A stretch of DNA of 9,200 bases, taken from NCBI GenBank assembly GCA_030024065.1, contig JASEIE010000150.1, positions 1 through 9,200 on the forward strand, read 5' to 3'. Position 1 is the stretch's first letter. Each line of letters begins with the position of its first letter. Origin of the DNA: Thermodesulfobacteriota bacterium. GTDB lineage: Bacteria; Desulfobacterota; BSN033; UBA1163. Positions 1-6,258 of the stretch are shown piece by piece. Both the position numbers and the translations under genes were made by a program. A model generated the notes under the pieces. It was not told the origin of the DNA. It did no database searches and saw only the letters and a program-made list of their open reading frames with translations.

Positions 1-728
1 GAACGGCCCACCAGGAGCACCTTGATCTTCGGAAATTCTTTAACGATACTTTTAACCGCCTCCAAGAAGACTTCTGTCCTTCGGTACCTCTGAAATCGGG
101 CTACCATCCCGATGATCATCTCATCGGGCCCAATTCCGAAAATAGACCTCATGTCCTTAAATTCTTTTTGAGGATGGTATCGATCGAGATCCAGCGCCGA
201 AGTTACCTTAACAACCCTCTCAATGGGAAGCCCGAAATGCTCCGCATCTTCTCTTCTTGCCTTCTCTGAAAAAGTAATCATTCCGTCGGTTAATTTTGAA
301 ATAAGCAAACGATTTCCCACGTGAGGTTTCAAAGGATCCCGTTTGTGGTCTGTCCGTATAACAACAGTAGGAGTTTTTGATCTCCTCGCTGCCAATCCAC
401 CCAGAATATGGTCGTGTGATTGATGGACATTGAGGATGTCGAACTTTTCCTGACGGAGATAACTCGTCAATTTGGAGATATCGGAGAGATTTTTCCGGAT
501 AGAAGAGGGATGATAAATCTTTAAGGCATGGTTCAGATGAAATTGGCTTGTTCCTTTGACTCCCCTTTCTAAGATCCTTTTTTCAAAACTATCCTCCACC
601 AAAAAAGGAGGCTTTTGATAGGCCAGGATCACCTCATGGCCCCTTTCCTCCAATTCCTTGCAAAGGTTCAATAATGGCTCAGAGGGTCCTGTCCATTTCC
701 AATCGCTGAAGAGATGAAGAATTTTCAT
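1..728 (-). CDS. Family 4 glycosyltransferase (GT-B fold), 3' part cut off by window edge
   Basis: This is the N-terminal 242 residues of a retaining GT4-type glycosyltransferase, which would transfer a sugar from a nucleotide donor to a growing surface glycan at the cytoplasmic face of the inner membrane. The start [17 protein letters not shown] is a beta strand followed by the glycine-containing loop of the N-terminal Rossmann domain. Other visible family features are FDILNVHQSHDHILGG (about residues 96-111), VVIRTDHKR (122-130), MITFSEKARRE (150-160) and, opening the C-terminal domain, IIGMVARFQRYR (205-216). The donor-binding EX7E motif expected further on lies outside the window; full-length relatives are about 370-400 residues. 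The ATG at 728 overlaps the methyltransferase stop as ATGA. No Shine-Dalgarno sequence is visible, so translational coupling is likely. Donor and acceptor cannot be told from sequence. Confidence 0.9.
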   Translation of the reverse strand, partial: MKILHLFSDWKWTGPSEPLLNLCKELEERGHEVILAYQKPPFLVEDSFEKRILERGVKGTSQFHLNHALKIYHPSSIRKNLSDISKLTSYLRQEKFDILNVHQSHDHILGGLAARRSKTPTVVIRTDHKRDPLKPHVGNRLLISKLTDGMITFSEKARREDAEHFGLPIERVVKVTSALDLDRYHPQKEFKDMRSIFGIGPDEMIIGMVARFQRYRRTEVFLEAVKSIVKEFPKIKVLLVGR

Positions 729-1486
729 TTTGTTTTAACGTATCGGGGATCTTTTTCTGCGACGAGAAAGAGTTTTTTTCCAAATATGAGATCGGCAGAT
801 AACACATGGTTCAAAATCTCCCTGTTCCTCTCTCGCTGTATAGGGTTCCTTTCCCTGCGAAAAGCTCGATAGGTCGCAAGGTAGATAAAAGGGAATAGGA
901 AAAAAAGGATCATTGCGGTGTTGCTAAACTCGTGAGTGGTGGCTTCCAGTATCCGAAAACCATTCCGGTGCAGATTCACCCTCAACTCATAATAATTGGC
1001 AAGATGGATGTGTTCGCCTCCTGAAAATTCATCCACTTCATTGCATGGCCTTCCTGTAAAGAGATTGTAGCCAACAAGAAGGTTGGCTAATCTTGACTTC
1101 AGGTTGAGAAGATTCGGCGTGGTGATTACCAATTTGCCGCTTTCCTTAAGAACCCGAAAACACTCTCTGATGAAATGAAAGGGGTCTTCCAGATGTTCGA
1201 TGCCATTGGAGCAGAGGACAAAATCGAAGATTCCATCTGAAAAAGGTAAGTTCATGTTGAGGTCGGCTCTTTCGCACGAAACTCCCTCCACACAAAAAAG
1301 ATCGGGATCGATATCTGCTGCGACAACATCAAAACCCATTTCTTTTAATCTCTTGGAGAGAACTCCCGTTCCTGCAGGTGCATCCAACAACTTTCCCCGA
1401 TGGCCAAAGCGGGCAAAGATCCCAACCACTTTATCATGAGGATGTTGAAAGCCCAATTTTCTCTTCATCAATGCCCTGACGCTCAT
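725..1486 (-). CDS. Class I SAM-dependent methyltransferase (Methyltransf_11 type)
   Basis: This 253-residue protein probably transfers a methyl group from S-adenosylmethionine to a small molecule or glycan. Motif I is LLDAPAGTG (residues 33-41, with D35, G39 and G41), followed by the strand VVAADID (54-60) whose acidic end should bind the SAM ribose. The post-motif segment [14 protein letters not shown] (89-102) matches the usual 'NxxEHL' pattern of the Methyltransf_11 group. A hydrophobic stretch at about 191-205 ([15 protein letters not shown]) suggests contact with the membrane near the C-terminus. The ATG at 1486 overlaps the aminotransferase stop by 4 bp (ATGA) and the stop overlaps the next gene in the same way, so the three genes are very probably co-translated. 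Its place between an amino-sugar aminotransferase and a glycosyltransferase suggests sugar or glycan methylation; that is inference, and the substrate is unknown. Confidence 0.88.
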   Translation of the reverse strand: MSVRALMKRKLGFQHPHDKVVGIFARFGHRGKLLDAPAGTGVLSKRLKEMGFDVVAADIDPDLFCVEGVSCERADLNMNLPFSDGIFDFVLCSNGIEHLEDPFHFIRECFRVLKESGKLVITTPNLLNLKSRLANLLVGYNLFTGRPCNEVDEFSGGEHIHLANYYELRVNLHRNGFRILEATTHEFSNTAMILFFLFPFIYLATYRAFRRERNPIQRERNREILNHVLSADLIFGKKLFLVAEKDPRYVKTK

Positions 1487-2610
1487 CGCTTCTGACTTTC
1501 CTTGAAATAATTCTTAATTTGCTCCCTAACCTCCTCCATCTCTCCATCGTTCAATTCGGGGAAAAAGGGAAGAGATAAAATCTCCCGGGAGTATTGTTCA
1601 GTCACTGGTAGGCTCCCTCTCTGATATCCCAATTCCTTAAAGGCCTTCTGTAGATGAATCGAAATAGGATAGTGGATAAGCGTGTCGATCCCTTTCGATT
1701 TAAGGAATGTCTGAAGGGCATCCCGCTTCTTTGTCCGGATAACGAACAGGTGGTAGACATGGCGTGCCTCTTCCCTTTCGACCGGACAGATGACATCCGT
1801 CGAGGCAAGCATGGTGGTATAAGCTTTTGCCCTTTCCCTTCTCCTCTCGATCCATGAATCCAGATATCTTAATTTGATTCGAAGAACAGCAGCCTGGATC
1901 TCATCCAATCGACTATTTCCTCCTTTAAGGAGGTGCTGATATTTTTTCTTCTCTCCATAATTTCTGAGGAGCCGGAGCTTTTCATAAAAATGTTTATGAT
2001 CCGTCATCACCATTCCGCCATCTCCAAATCCACCTAAGTTCTTGGTAGGGTAGAAACTGAAACAACTCAGATCTCCGAAGGAACCCACCTTCTTCCCCTG
2101 ATACTCTGCTCCATGGGCCTGACAGGCATCCTCAATGACAACGAAGTTGTAATGATCTGCAATATCCATAATGGCGCCCATCTCTGCCGGATGACCATAA
2201 AGATGGACAGGAAGAATGGCTTTGATCTTTCCCTTTGTCTTTTGTTTCCTCAATAAGCTCTTTAATGCATTAAGATCCATGGTATAGTTTTTTGGATCGA
2301 TATCAACAAAGACCGGCTTGGCCCCTGAAAATGAGATCGCCATGGCCGTGGCAATAAAAGAATTGGCTACCGTAATAACCTCATCGCCTTCCCCGATTCC
2401 TGCTGCTTTTAAGGCCAGATAGAGGGCATCGGTTCCAGAACCCACTCCCACTCCATATCGGACCCCGCAATAACGGGCGAACTCCTCCTCAAAGGCAGAA
2501 ACCTCCTCTCCAAGAATGAACCGGCCCTTTTCAAAGACTCGCTTTGTGGCGGAGAGAATCTCGTTCTCAATTTCTTTGTATTGCCTTGTCAAATCGATGA
2601 AAGGAACCAT
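1483..2610 (-). CDS. DegT/DnrJ/EryC1/StrS family PLP-dependent sugar aminotransferase
   Basis: This 375-residue enzyme should transfer an amino group, usually from glutamate, to a keto-sugar nucleotide to make an amino sugar for the surface glycan. The N-terminus [18 protein letters not shown] is characteristic. Further family marks are GSGTDAL (57-63, phosphate binding), [10 protein letters not shown] (135-144), [11 protein letters not shown] (158-168, with D161 facing the PLP ring nitrogen) and [15 protein letters not shown] (185-199), in which K190 is the predicted Schiff-base lysine. It most resembles FdtB/QdtB- or WbpE-like sugar 3-aminotransferases; which sugar is used cannot be fixed. 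The frame stays open 147 bp upstream to 2757, but those 49 residues read through repeat DNA (for example PTGRQA from the CCTACCGGCAGG palindrome), so I use the ATG at 2610. The ribosome site there is weak (GGGATGG). No matching 4,6-dehydratase is in the window. Confidence 0.92.
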   Translation of the reverse strand: MVPFIDLTRQYKEIENEILSATKRVFEKGRFILGEEVSAFEEEFARYCGVRYGVGVGSGTDALYLALKAAGIGEGDEVITVANSFIATAMAISFSGAKPVFVDIDPKNYTMDLNALKSLLRKQKTKGKIKAILPVHLYGHPAEMGAIMDIADHYNFVVIEDACQAHGAEYQGKKVGSFGDLSCFSFYPTKNLGGFGDGGMVMTDHKHFYEKLRLLRNYGEKKKYQHLLKGGNSRLDEIQAAVLRIKLRYLDSWIERRRERAKAYTTMLASTDVICPVEREEARHVYHLFVIRTKKRDALQTFLKSKGIDTLIHYPISIHLQKAFKELGYQRGSLPVTEQYSREILSLPFFPELNDGEMEEVREQIKNYFKESQKR

Positions 2611-2626
2611 CAGCCCATCCCAAAAC

Positions 2627-2877
2627 AGTTCGGAGTTATTAGTTCGGAGTTCGGAGTATTTAAAACTTATCCACAAACAACTTCCCCCCCATAGTAAAGG
2701 GGGGCGAGCCTGCCTGCCGGTAGGCAGAGGGGGATTTAAAGTATGAACCTTGGACAAATCCCCCTAAATCCCCCTTTTTCAAAGGGGGACATTACAAGCA
2801 ATTATTATTTACGGATAAGCTCTTAGTTTAATTTTCTAATCTCCGAACTCTGAACTCCCTGCCTGCGGTAGGCAGGC
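2627..2877. repeat. Nested inverted-repeat block between epimerase and aminotransferase
   Basis: The 283-bp gap is largely a set of nested inverted repeats. The outer arms are AGTTCGGAGTTCGGAG (2641-2656) with CTTATCC (2666-2672), matched inversely by GGATAAG (2813-2819) and CTCCGAACTCTGAACT (2841-2856). Inside, an AAATCCCCCT-type repeat occurs head to head (minus orientation 2691-2740, plus orientation 2756-2789). Two copies of a CCTGCCTGCCGG-type palindrome sit at 2708-2727 and 2858-2876, the second lacking one C. GTTCGGAGTT occurs repeatedly from 2628. The block lies upstream of the aminotransferase start and may affect mRNA folding, but nothing here shows a function. Confidence 0.8.
2756..2789 (+). 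repeat. 34-bp dispersed repeat, copy 1 (CCCCCTTT hairpin)
   Basis: It consists of AAATCCCCCT, a second AATCCCCCTTT, a TTC loop and AAAGGGGG, giving a perfect 8-bp stem (2770-2777 with 2781-2788). It matches 7450-7483 at 32 of 34 positions in the same orientation. Confidence 0.8.
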
Positions 2878-2893
2878 GAACTCATCACTTTCT

Positions 2894-3892
2894 TCATCCC
2901 CAGTATTCCTTCTTATATTTTCTGTAAAATTCGATCGTCCTTCGGAGGCCCTCCTCCAGAGAGATTTTGGGTTCCCAGCCTACCACCCGTTTGATCTTGG
3001 AGATATCTGTATAATAGTCTCCTGGCTCCACCTCTTTCCGTTCCCGGGTGAATTCCGTAAAGGCAACCTTCCCTGTCCCCGCGACCTTGACGATCTTCTT
3101 CGCCAGATCGATAAAACTGATAGCAACACCTGTCCCCACATTAAATACCTCTCCATAGGTCGAAGGACACGTCGCTACCTGCAAAAAACAGTCGACTAAA
3201 TCATCCACATAGAGAAAGTCCCTTAATATGAGACCATCCCCGAAGACGGGAATGATCTCATTGTCCATCGCTTTTCGAATAAACCAATTGAGCACGCCAT
3301 ATTCATCGTGGGCCATCTGATGTCGGGGCCCATAGGTGTTTGTAATGCGAAGGCAGGTCCCGGAGATCTTGTGGACATCGTCATAGACCAAAACCATCTT
3401 TTCGGCGCTCAGGTTCGTCACTGCATAGATGCCTTTCGGATTGGTGGGATGATCCTCACCCACAGGCAGTTTCACGCTAGCTCCATACTCGCCTCTTGTT
3501 CCGGCAAAAACGATCTTCACCTCCGGATTAAACTTTCGACAGGATTCGAGGAGGACCAGAGTCCCCCGGCAGTTGATATCCAGATCTTGAATGGGGTTCC
3601 GAATGCTATCCACATGGTTCACCTGGCCCGCAAGGTGAAAGATATATTCCTGACCTTTCACCAAATAGTCCATAGAATGGGCATCCCGGACATCGCTGAA
3701 GTTGATATGGATCTGATCGACAATCTCCTTTACATTGAAGAGGTTTCCTCCGAGTCGGGGCATCATATTATCGACGATCGTCACCCTGGCCCCCAATGCC
3801 ATCAATCGGGCAGAAAGATTCGATCCGATGAAACCCAACCCACCCGTTACCAGAACCCTCTTTCCTTTAAAGGCTTCCTCATCAGGAGTCAT
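2894..3892 (-). CDS. NAD-dependent sugar-nucleotide epimerase/dehydratase (extended SDR)
   Basis: This 332-residue extended short-chain dehydrogenase should act on a nucleotide sugar (4-epimerisation, dehydration or reduction), supplying a donor for the nearby glycosyltransferases. The N-terminal Rossmann fold has VLVTGGLGFIGSN (residues 13-25, GxxGxxG) and D41 for the NAD ribose. The active-site strand is FAGTRGEYGA (129-138) with T132 in the Ser/Thr position. Y156 is present, but the expected YxxxK reads YAVTN, so the catalytic lysine position is N160. The substrate domain shows RITNTYGPRHQM (182-193) and GDGLILRDFLYVDDLV (218-233). Length is normal, so this is not a decayed gene. The start overlaps the upstream glycosyltransferase by 11 bp and has a good ribosome site, AAGGAGAG, five bases before the ATG. 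The exact reaction is unknown; the Asn may mark a subfamily rather than loss of activity. Confidence 0.9.
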   Translation of the reverse strand: MTPDEEAFKGKRVLVTGGLGFIGSNLSARLMALGARVTIVDNMMPRLGGNLFNVKEIVDQIHINFSDVRDAHSMDYLVKGQEYIFHLAGQVNHVDSIRNPIQDLDINCRGTLVLLESCRKFNPEVKIVFAGTRGEYGASVKLPVGEDHPTNPKGIYAVTNLSAEKMVLVYDDVHKISGTCLRITNTYGPRHQMAHDEYGVLNWFIRKAMDNEIIPVFGDGLILRDFLYVDDLVDCFLQVATCPSTYGEVFNVGTGVAISFIDLAKKIVKVAGTGKVAFTEFTRERKEVEPGDYYTDISKIKRVVGWEPKISLEEGLRRTIEFYRKYKKEYWG

Positions 3893-4664
3893 CTTTTCTC
3901 TCCTTCTTGGAAACAGCAGTTAATTCCCAAAGTTTCGCATATTTGATAAAGACGTAGAACATTGTTGAGACGATGATGACCAGGCCAGGAAACCCATCCC
4001 GAAATCCGAATTTAAAAAGATACTCTTTAATAAAACGAAAAGGGGGATGAAAGAGGAGTTTGAAAAAGGTGAACTTCTCTCCCCTCTGAGCCATATCTTC
4101 AGCGGCAATCCGGGAGTATTTATCGATCGTCTGGATCTGATCCGAAATGTCCCGATAGGTGTAGTGGAGGTACTGATTCTTCAAAGTGGACACCTTCCCG
4201 TCAACCGCCACCTTCGCATGAAGCCCTCCCTCCCACCTGCCTTTATGCCTTCGGTATAGCCGGATCTCTCCATCCGGATACCATCCTCCATAACGGATCC
4301 ATCTTCCCAGATAATAAGTTCGGCGATAAACAAAAAAGCCATCTCGGTCCTTTGCCCCTCCATCCAACTCCCTTCGAATCTCTTCCACCAGTTCCGGAGG
4401 AACCTCCTCATCGGCATCGACGAACATAATCCATTCGCAGGTGGTGAGATCTGCAGCGTACTGATATTGATCTCGATGTCCCTGAAACTCCTTTTGATAG
4501 AGCTTCTCAGTATAATGCTGACAGACTTCATAGGTCCCGTCAGTACTTCCGGAATCAACGACCACCAATTCCTCTGCCCAATGGAGGCTTCTCAGGCACC
4601 TTTCAATGGTCCGATGGTTGTTAAAAGTAAGGACGTAAACTGAAACGGGAATCTTGTCGGCCAT
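3882..4664 (-). CDS. WaaE/KdtX-like family 2 glycosyltransferase (LPS core)
   Basis: This 260-residue inverting GT-A glycosyltransferase resembles the LPS core beta-1,4-glucosyltransferase group (WaaE/KdtX), which adds a hexose to inner-core heptose. Visible marks are the start PVSVYVLTFNNHRTIERCL, the nucleotide-binding VVVDSGSTDGT (34-44), the metal-binding DxD in MFVDADEEV (D83 and D85), and the acceptor-side segment RWIRYGGWYPDGEIRLYRR (121-139), typical of this group. A hydrophobic segment at about 226-241 (PGLVIIVSTMFYVFIK) probably anchors the C-terminus to the inner membrane. The frame could begin at a TTG at 4691, but the nine extra residues come from an AT-rich repeat, so I use the ATG at 4664. 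The gene overlaps the epimerase by 11 bp, which supports co-translation. Donor sugar is inferred only from family resemblance. Confidence 0.9.
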   Translation of the reverse strand: MADKIPVSVYVLTFNNHRTIERCLRSLHWAEELVVVDSGSTDGTYEVCQHYTEKLYQKEFQGHRDQYQYAADLTTCEWIMFVDADEEVPPELVEEIRRELDGGAKDRDGFFVYRRTYYLGRWIRYGGWYPDGEIRLYRRHKGRWEGGLHAKVAVDGKVSTLKNQYLHYTYRDISDQIQTIDKYSRIAAEDMAQRGEKFTFFKLLFHPPFRFIKEYLFKFGFRDGFPGLVIIVSTMFYVFIKYAKLWELTAVSKKERKDDS

Positions 4665-4722
4665 GATTAAACCCCAATAACCAATCTCCAAATCCCAATT
4701 TCAAAATAATCACCAATCCCCA

Positions 4723-4769
4723 AATTCCAATTATGAATAAATTCCGTTTGGGTACTGGTAATTGGAATT
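4723..4769. repeat. 11-bp inverted repeat with 25-nt loop
   Basis: AATTCCAATTA (4723-4733) is the exact reverse complement of TAATTGGAATT (4759-4769). It sits in the AT-rich repeat stretch just upstream of the WaaE-like gene. There is no T-tract after it on either strand, so it is not a standard terminator. Confidence 0.65.
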
Positions 4770-4784
4770 ATGTGGAAAATACCT

Positions 4785-5067
4785 CCTCTCCCCTGGCGGG
4801 AGAGGATTGAGGTGAGGGGGGTAATGAAATCAATTTTTCACCCCCACCCCCGCCTGCCAAATGACTTGTTCGGCGGGCAGGCTCACCCTCCCCCATCAAG
4901 AGACTGTGTCGTAATCCTTAATTGTCTTTGCGAGCGACCGAAGTGAGCGTGGCAATCCCTTTATTTTCAGTGCATTATGAGAGTGCTTCGGTCGCTTTAC
5001 TCCCTCGCAATGACATTACGACACAATCTCCAAGGGGGAGGGGAATAAGTTGAATTTTCATCGTTCG
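4785..5067 (+). repeat. Composite palindromic intergenic repeat, copy A
   Basis: It opens with a 21-bp palindrome CCTCTCCC-CTGGC-GGGAGAGG (4785-4805), then GGTGAGGGGG. A GCCTGCC/GGCAGGC stem follows (4852-4858 with 4876-4882). Next is a CCTCCCC...GGGGAGG hairpin whose loop is split by the MITE-like element (4900-5030), and the unit ends in AATTTTCATCGTTCG (5053-5067). The same ends and the same central hairpin recur in inverted orientation at 9017-9200. Confidence 0.75.
4900..5030. mobile_element. 131-bp MITE-like element inside copy A
   Basis: The ends GAGACTGTGTCGTAAT (4900-4915) and ATTACGACACAATCTC (5015-5030) are inverted repeats matching at 15 of 16 positions. Inside, GTCTTTGCGAG (4924-4934) and, on the other strand, GTCATTGCGAG (5014-5004) form a second imperfect inverted pair. 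CAA flanks both ends (4897-4899 and 5031-5033), possibly a 3-bp target duplication. It is too short to code for a transposase. The interior resembles the 'cattgcgagcga' repeats that are common in many bacterial genomes. Confidence 0.65.
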
Positions 5068-5145
5068 TGCCTACCTGTCACCCAAAAGGGGTAATAAACT
5101 TATCATGTAAAATTTATTTGATTATTGGTATTTGGTACTTGTTCT

Positions 5146-6192
5146 TTATCTAAGTTCCCCCAATTTACGGGACACCACCTCCTCGACTTCATCCACGGTG
5201 ATGAGGTCCATGCATCGGTGGTCTGTGGGGCAGACCCTTTTCAAACAAGGACTGCAGGGAACCTCTTTCTTCACCACCGTATGGCCATCCCCCCAGGGCC
5301 CTGTGGCGACAGAGTCCGTCGAACCGAAGATGGCCACGACCGGCGTTCTGACAGCCGCGGCCATATGCATTGTCCCCGTATCATTGGTTACTAAAAGACG
5401 GCATCGTTCCAATAGGGCGGCCAGTTGAAGGAGGTGGGTTTTTCCCGTTAAATCGACTCCTCCATCTCCCAAAAATTTCAGTATTTCTCTGGCCATTTCC
5501 CCCTCTTCCTCTTTGCCGAAGATGAGTAAAGAGGCTTTCCATTTCTTAGAAAGCCTCTTCCCCAACTCCCCAAATCGTTCGGGGTACCAGCATTTGGCCA
5601 CACCATAAGTGGCTCCTGGATTGATACCGATAAGAGGCCTCCCGTCCAGAACCCCCAACTCTCCAAGTTTCTTCTCGGCCCATCCTCGATCCTCTTCTCT
5701 GAGGAAGAGTCGTGGAGAAGGGAGGTCCCCCACCTTTCCCAGGGATTCAATCAGTTTTCGATAATAATGGATACGATGGAATCGAAGGGCATCTCCCTTC
5801 CGGGGGATTTTATGGGTGAGAAAGAGGGACCGCCCTTCATCCTGATAACCAATCCGGATCGGAATCCGTGCCAGGTAGGCATGGAAGGCCGAACGAAAAG
5901 ATCGCGGGAGGATGACGGCCAGATCAAAACTCCTCTCCTTCAGGGATTGGCTGATGCTTAAATCTTCCCAGACGGACCGAAGCCCCCCTTTTTTATGAAA
6001 AGGGATAATTTCATCCACATAGGGGAATGTCTTCCATAGATCAACCAGATGGTTTGAAACAAGAATAGTCAGATGACAATGTGGGAATAACTCTTTCAAC
6101 CCCTGGACAGTGGGATAGGTGAGGATGGTGTCCCCCACCCAGTTCACCCCTCTCACCAGAATACGGTTTATCTTCTCCAAATCGGATTTCAA
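5146..6192 (-). CDS. waaF: ADP-heptose:LPS heptosyltransferase II (GT9)
   Basis: This 348-residue enzyme should add the second L-glycero-D-manno-heptose to the inner core of LPS, using ADP-heptose at the cytoplasmic face of the inner membrane. The N-terminal loop RGVNWVGDTILTYP (residues 14-27) contains the conserved Asp (D21) at the position of the WaaC catalytic base. The C-terminal domain has the WaaF-type INPGATYGVAKCWYPERFG (190-208) and the ADP-heptose-binding VTNDTGTMHMAAA (268-280). A four-cysteine motif, C313-X2-C316-X4-C321-X5-C327, lies near the end, as I recall for many heptosyltransferase II sequences. The start is TTG at 6192; no ATG or GTG fits before the conserved N-terminus, and GAAGGG lies about nine bases upstream. 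It follows the waaC-like gene by 66 bp, giving the usual two-step heptosyl pair. Confidence 0.93.
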   Translation of the reverse strand: MKSDLEKINRILVRGVNWVGDTILTYPTVQGLKELFPHCHLTILVSNHLVDLWKTFPYVDEIIPFHKKGGLRSVWEDLSISQSLKERSFDLAVILPRSFRSAFHAYLARIPIRIGYQDEGRSLFLTHKIPRKGDALRFHRIHYYRKLIESLGKVGDLPSPRLFLREEDRGWAEKKLGELGVLDGRPLIGINPGATYGVAKCWYPERFGELGKRLSKKWKASLLIFGKEEEGEMAREILKFLGDGGVDLTGKTHLLQLAALLERCRLLVTNDTGTMHMAAAVRTPVVAIFGSTDSVATGPWGDGHTVVKKEVPCSPCLKRVCPTDHRCMDLITVDEVEEVVSRKLGELR

Positions 6193-6216
6193 AGCCTTCT
6201 GCCCTTCAAATATTAA

Positions 6217-6251
6217 AAGTTATTATATTCAACCTGTAAAGTCAATAACAA
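6217..6251 (-). promoter_or_regulatory. Possible sigma70-type promoter before waaF
   Basis: In the AT-rich 66-bp gap between the two heptosyltransferase genes, the minus strand has a perfect TATAAT at 6227-6222. An acceptable -35 (TTGTTA, 6251-6246) sits 18 bp upstream of it. TTGACT (6245-6240) is a better -35, but it is only 12 bp from TATAAT; at 17 bp spacing it would pair with the weaker TAACTT (6222-6217). The gap is just long enough for a short leader to the TTG start. AT-rich DNA gives such matches by chance, so this is tentative. Confidence 0.3.
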
Positions 6252-6258
6252 TATATTT

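Larger units (their letters stand above)
4665..5145. other. 481-bp spacer without genes, filled with repeats
   Basis: No coding region is supportable here. Going left to right: an AT-rich stretch of imperfect CCAATCCCCAAAT-type repeats (4665-4780); the composite palindromic repeat with its nested MITE-like element (4785-5067, listed separately); and an AT-rich tail (5068-5145) running to the waaF stop, in which I see no T-tract terminator. The spacer breaks the otherwise tight gene order, so the WaaE-like gene downstream may have its own promoter, but I could not pick a convincing one. Confidence 0.7.

Noticed and set aside
2627..2877. CRISPR-like array from the repeated short units
   Set aside because: The units are palindromic, of different lengths and unequally spaced, without uniform spacers, and no cas genes are present.
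3308..3946. Plus-strand open frame of about 212 residues
   Set aside because: It lies opposite the epimerase gene, whose protein matches its family throughout. The plus-strand translation shows no domain and has no ribosome site.
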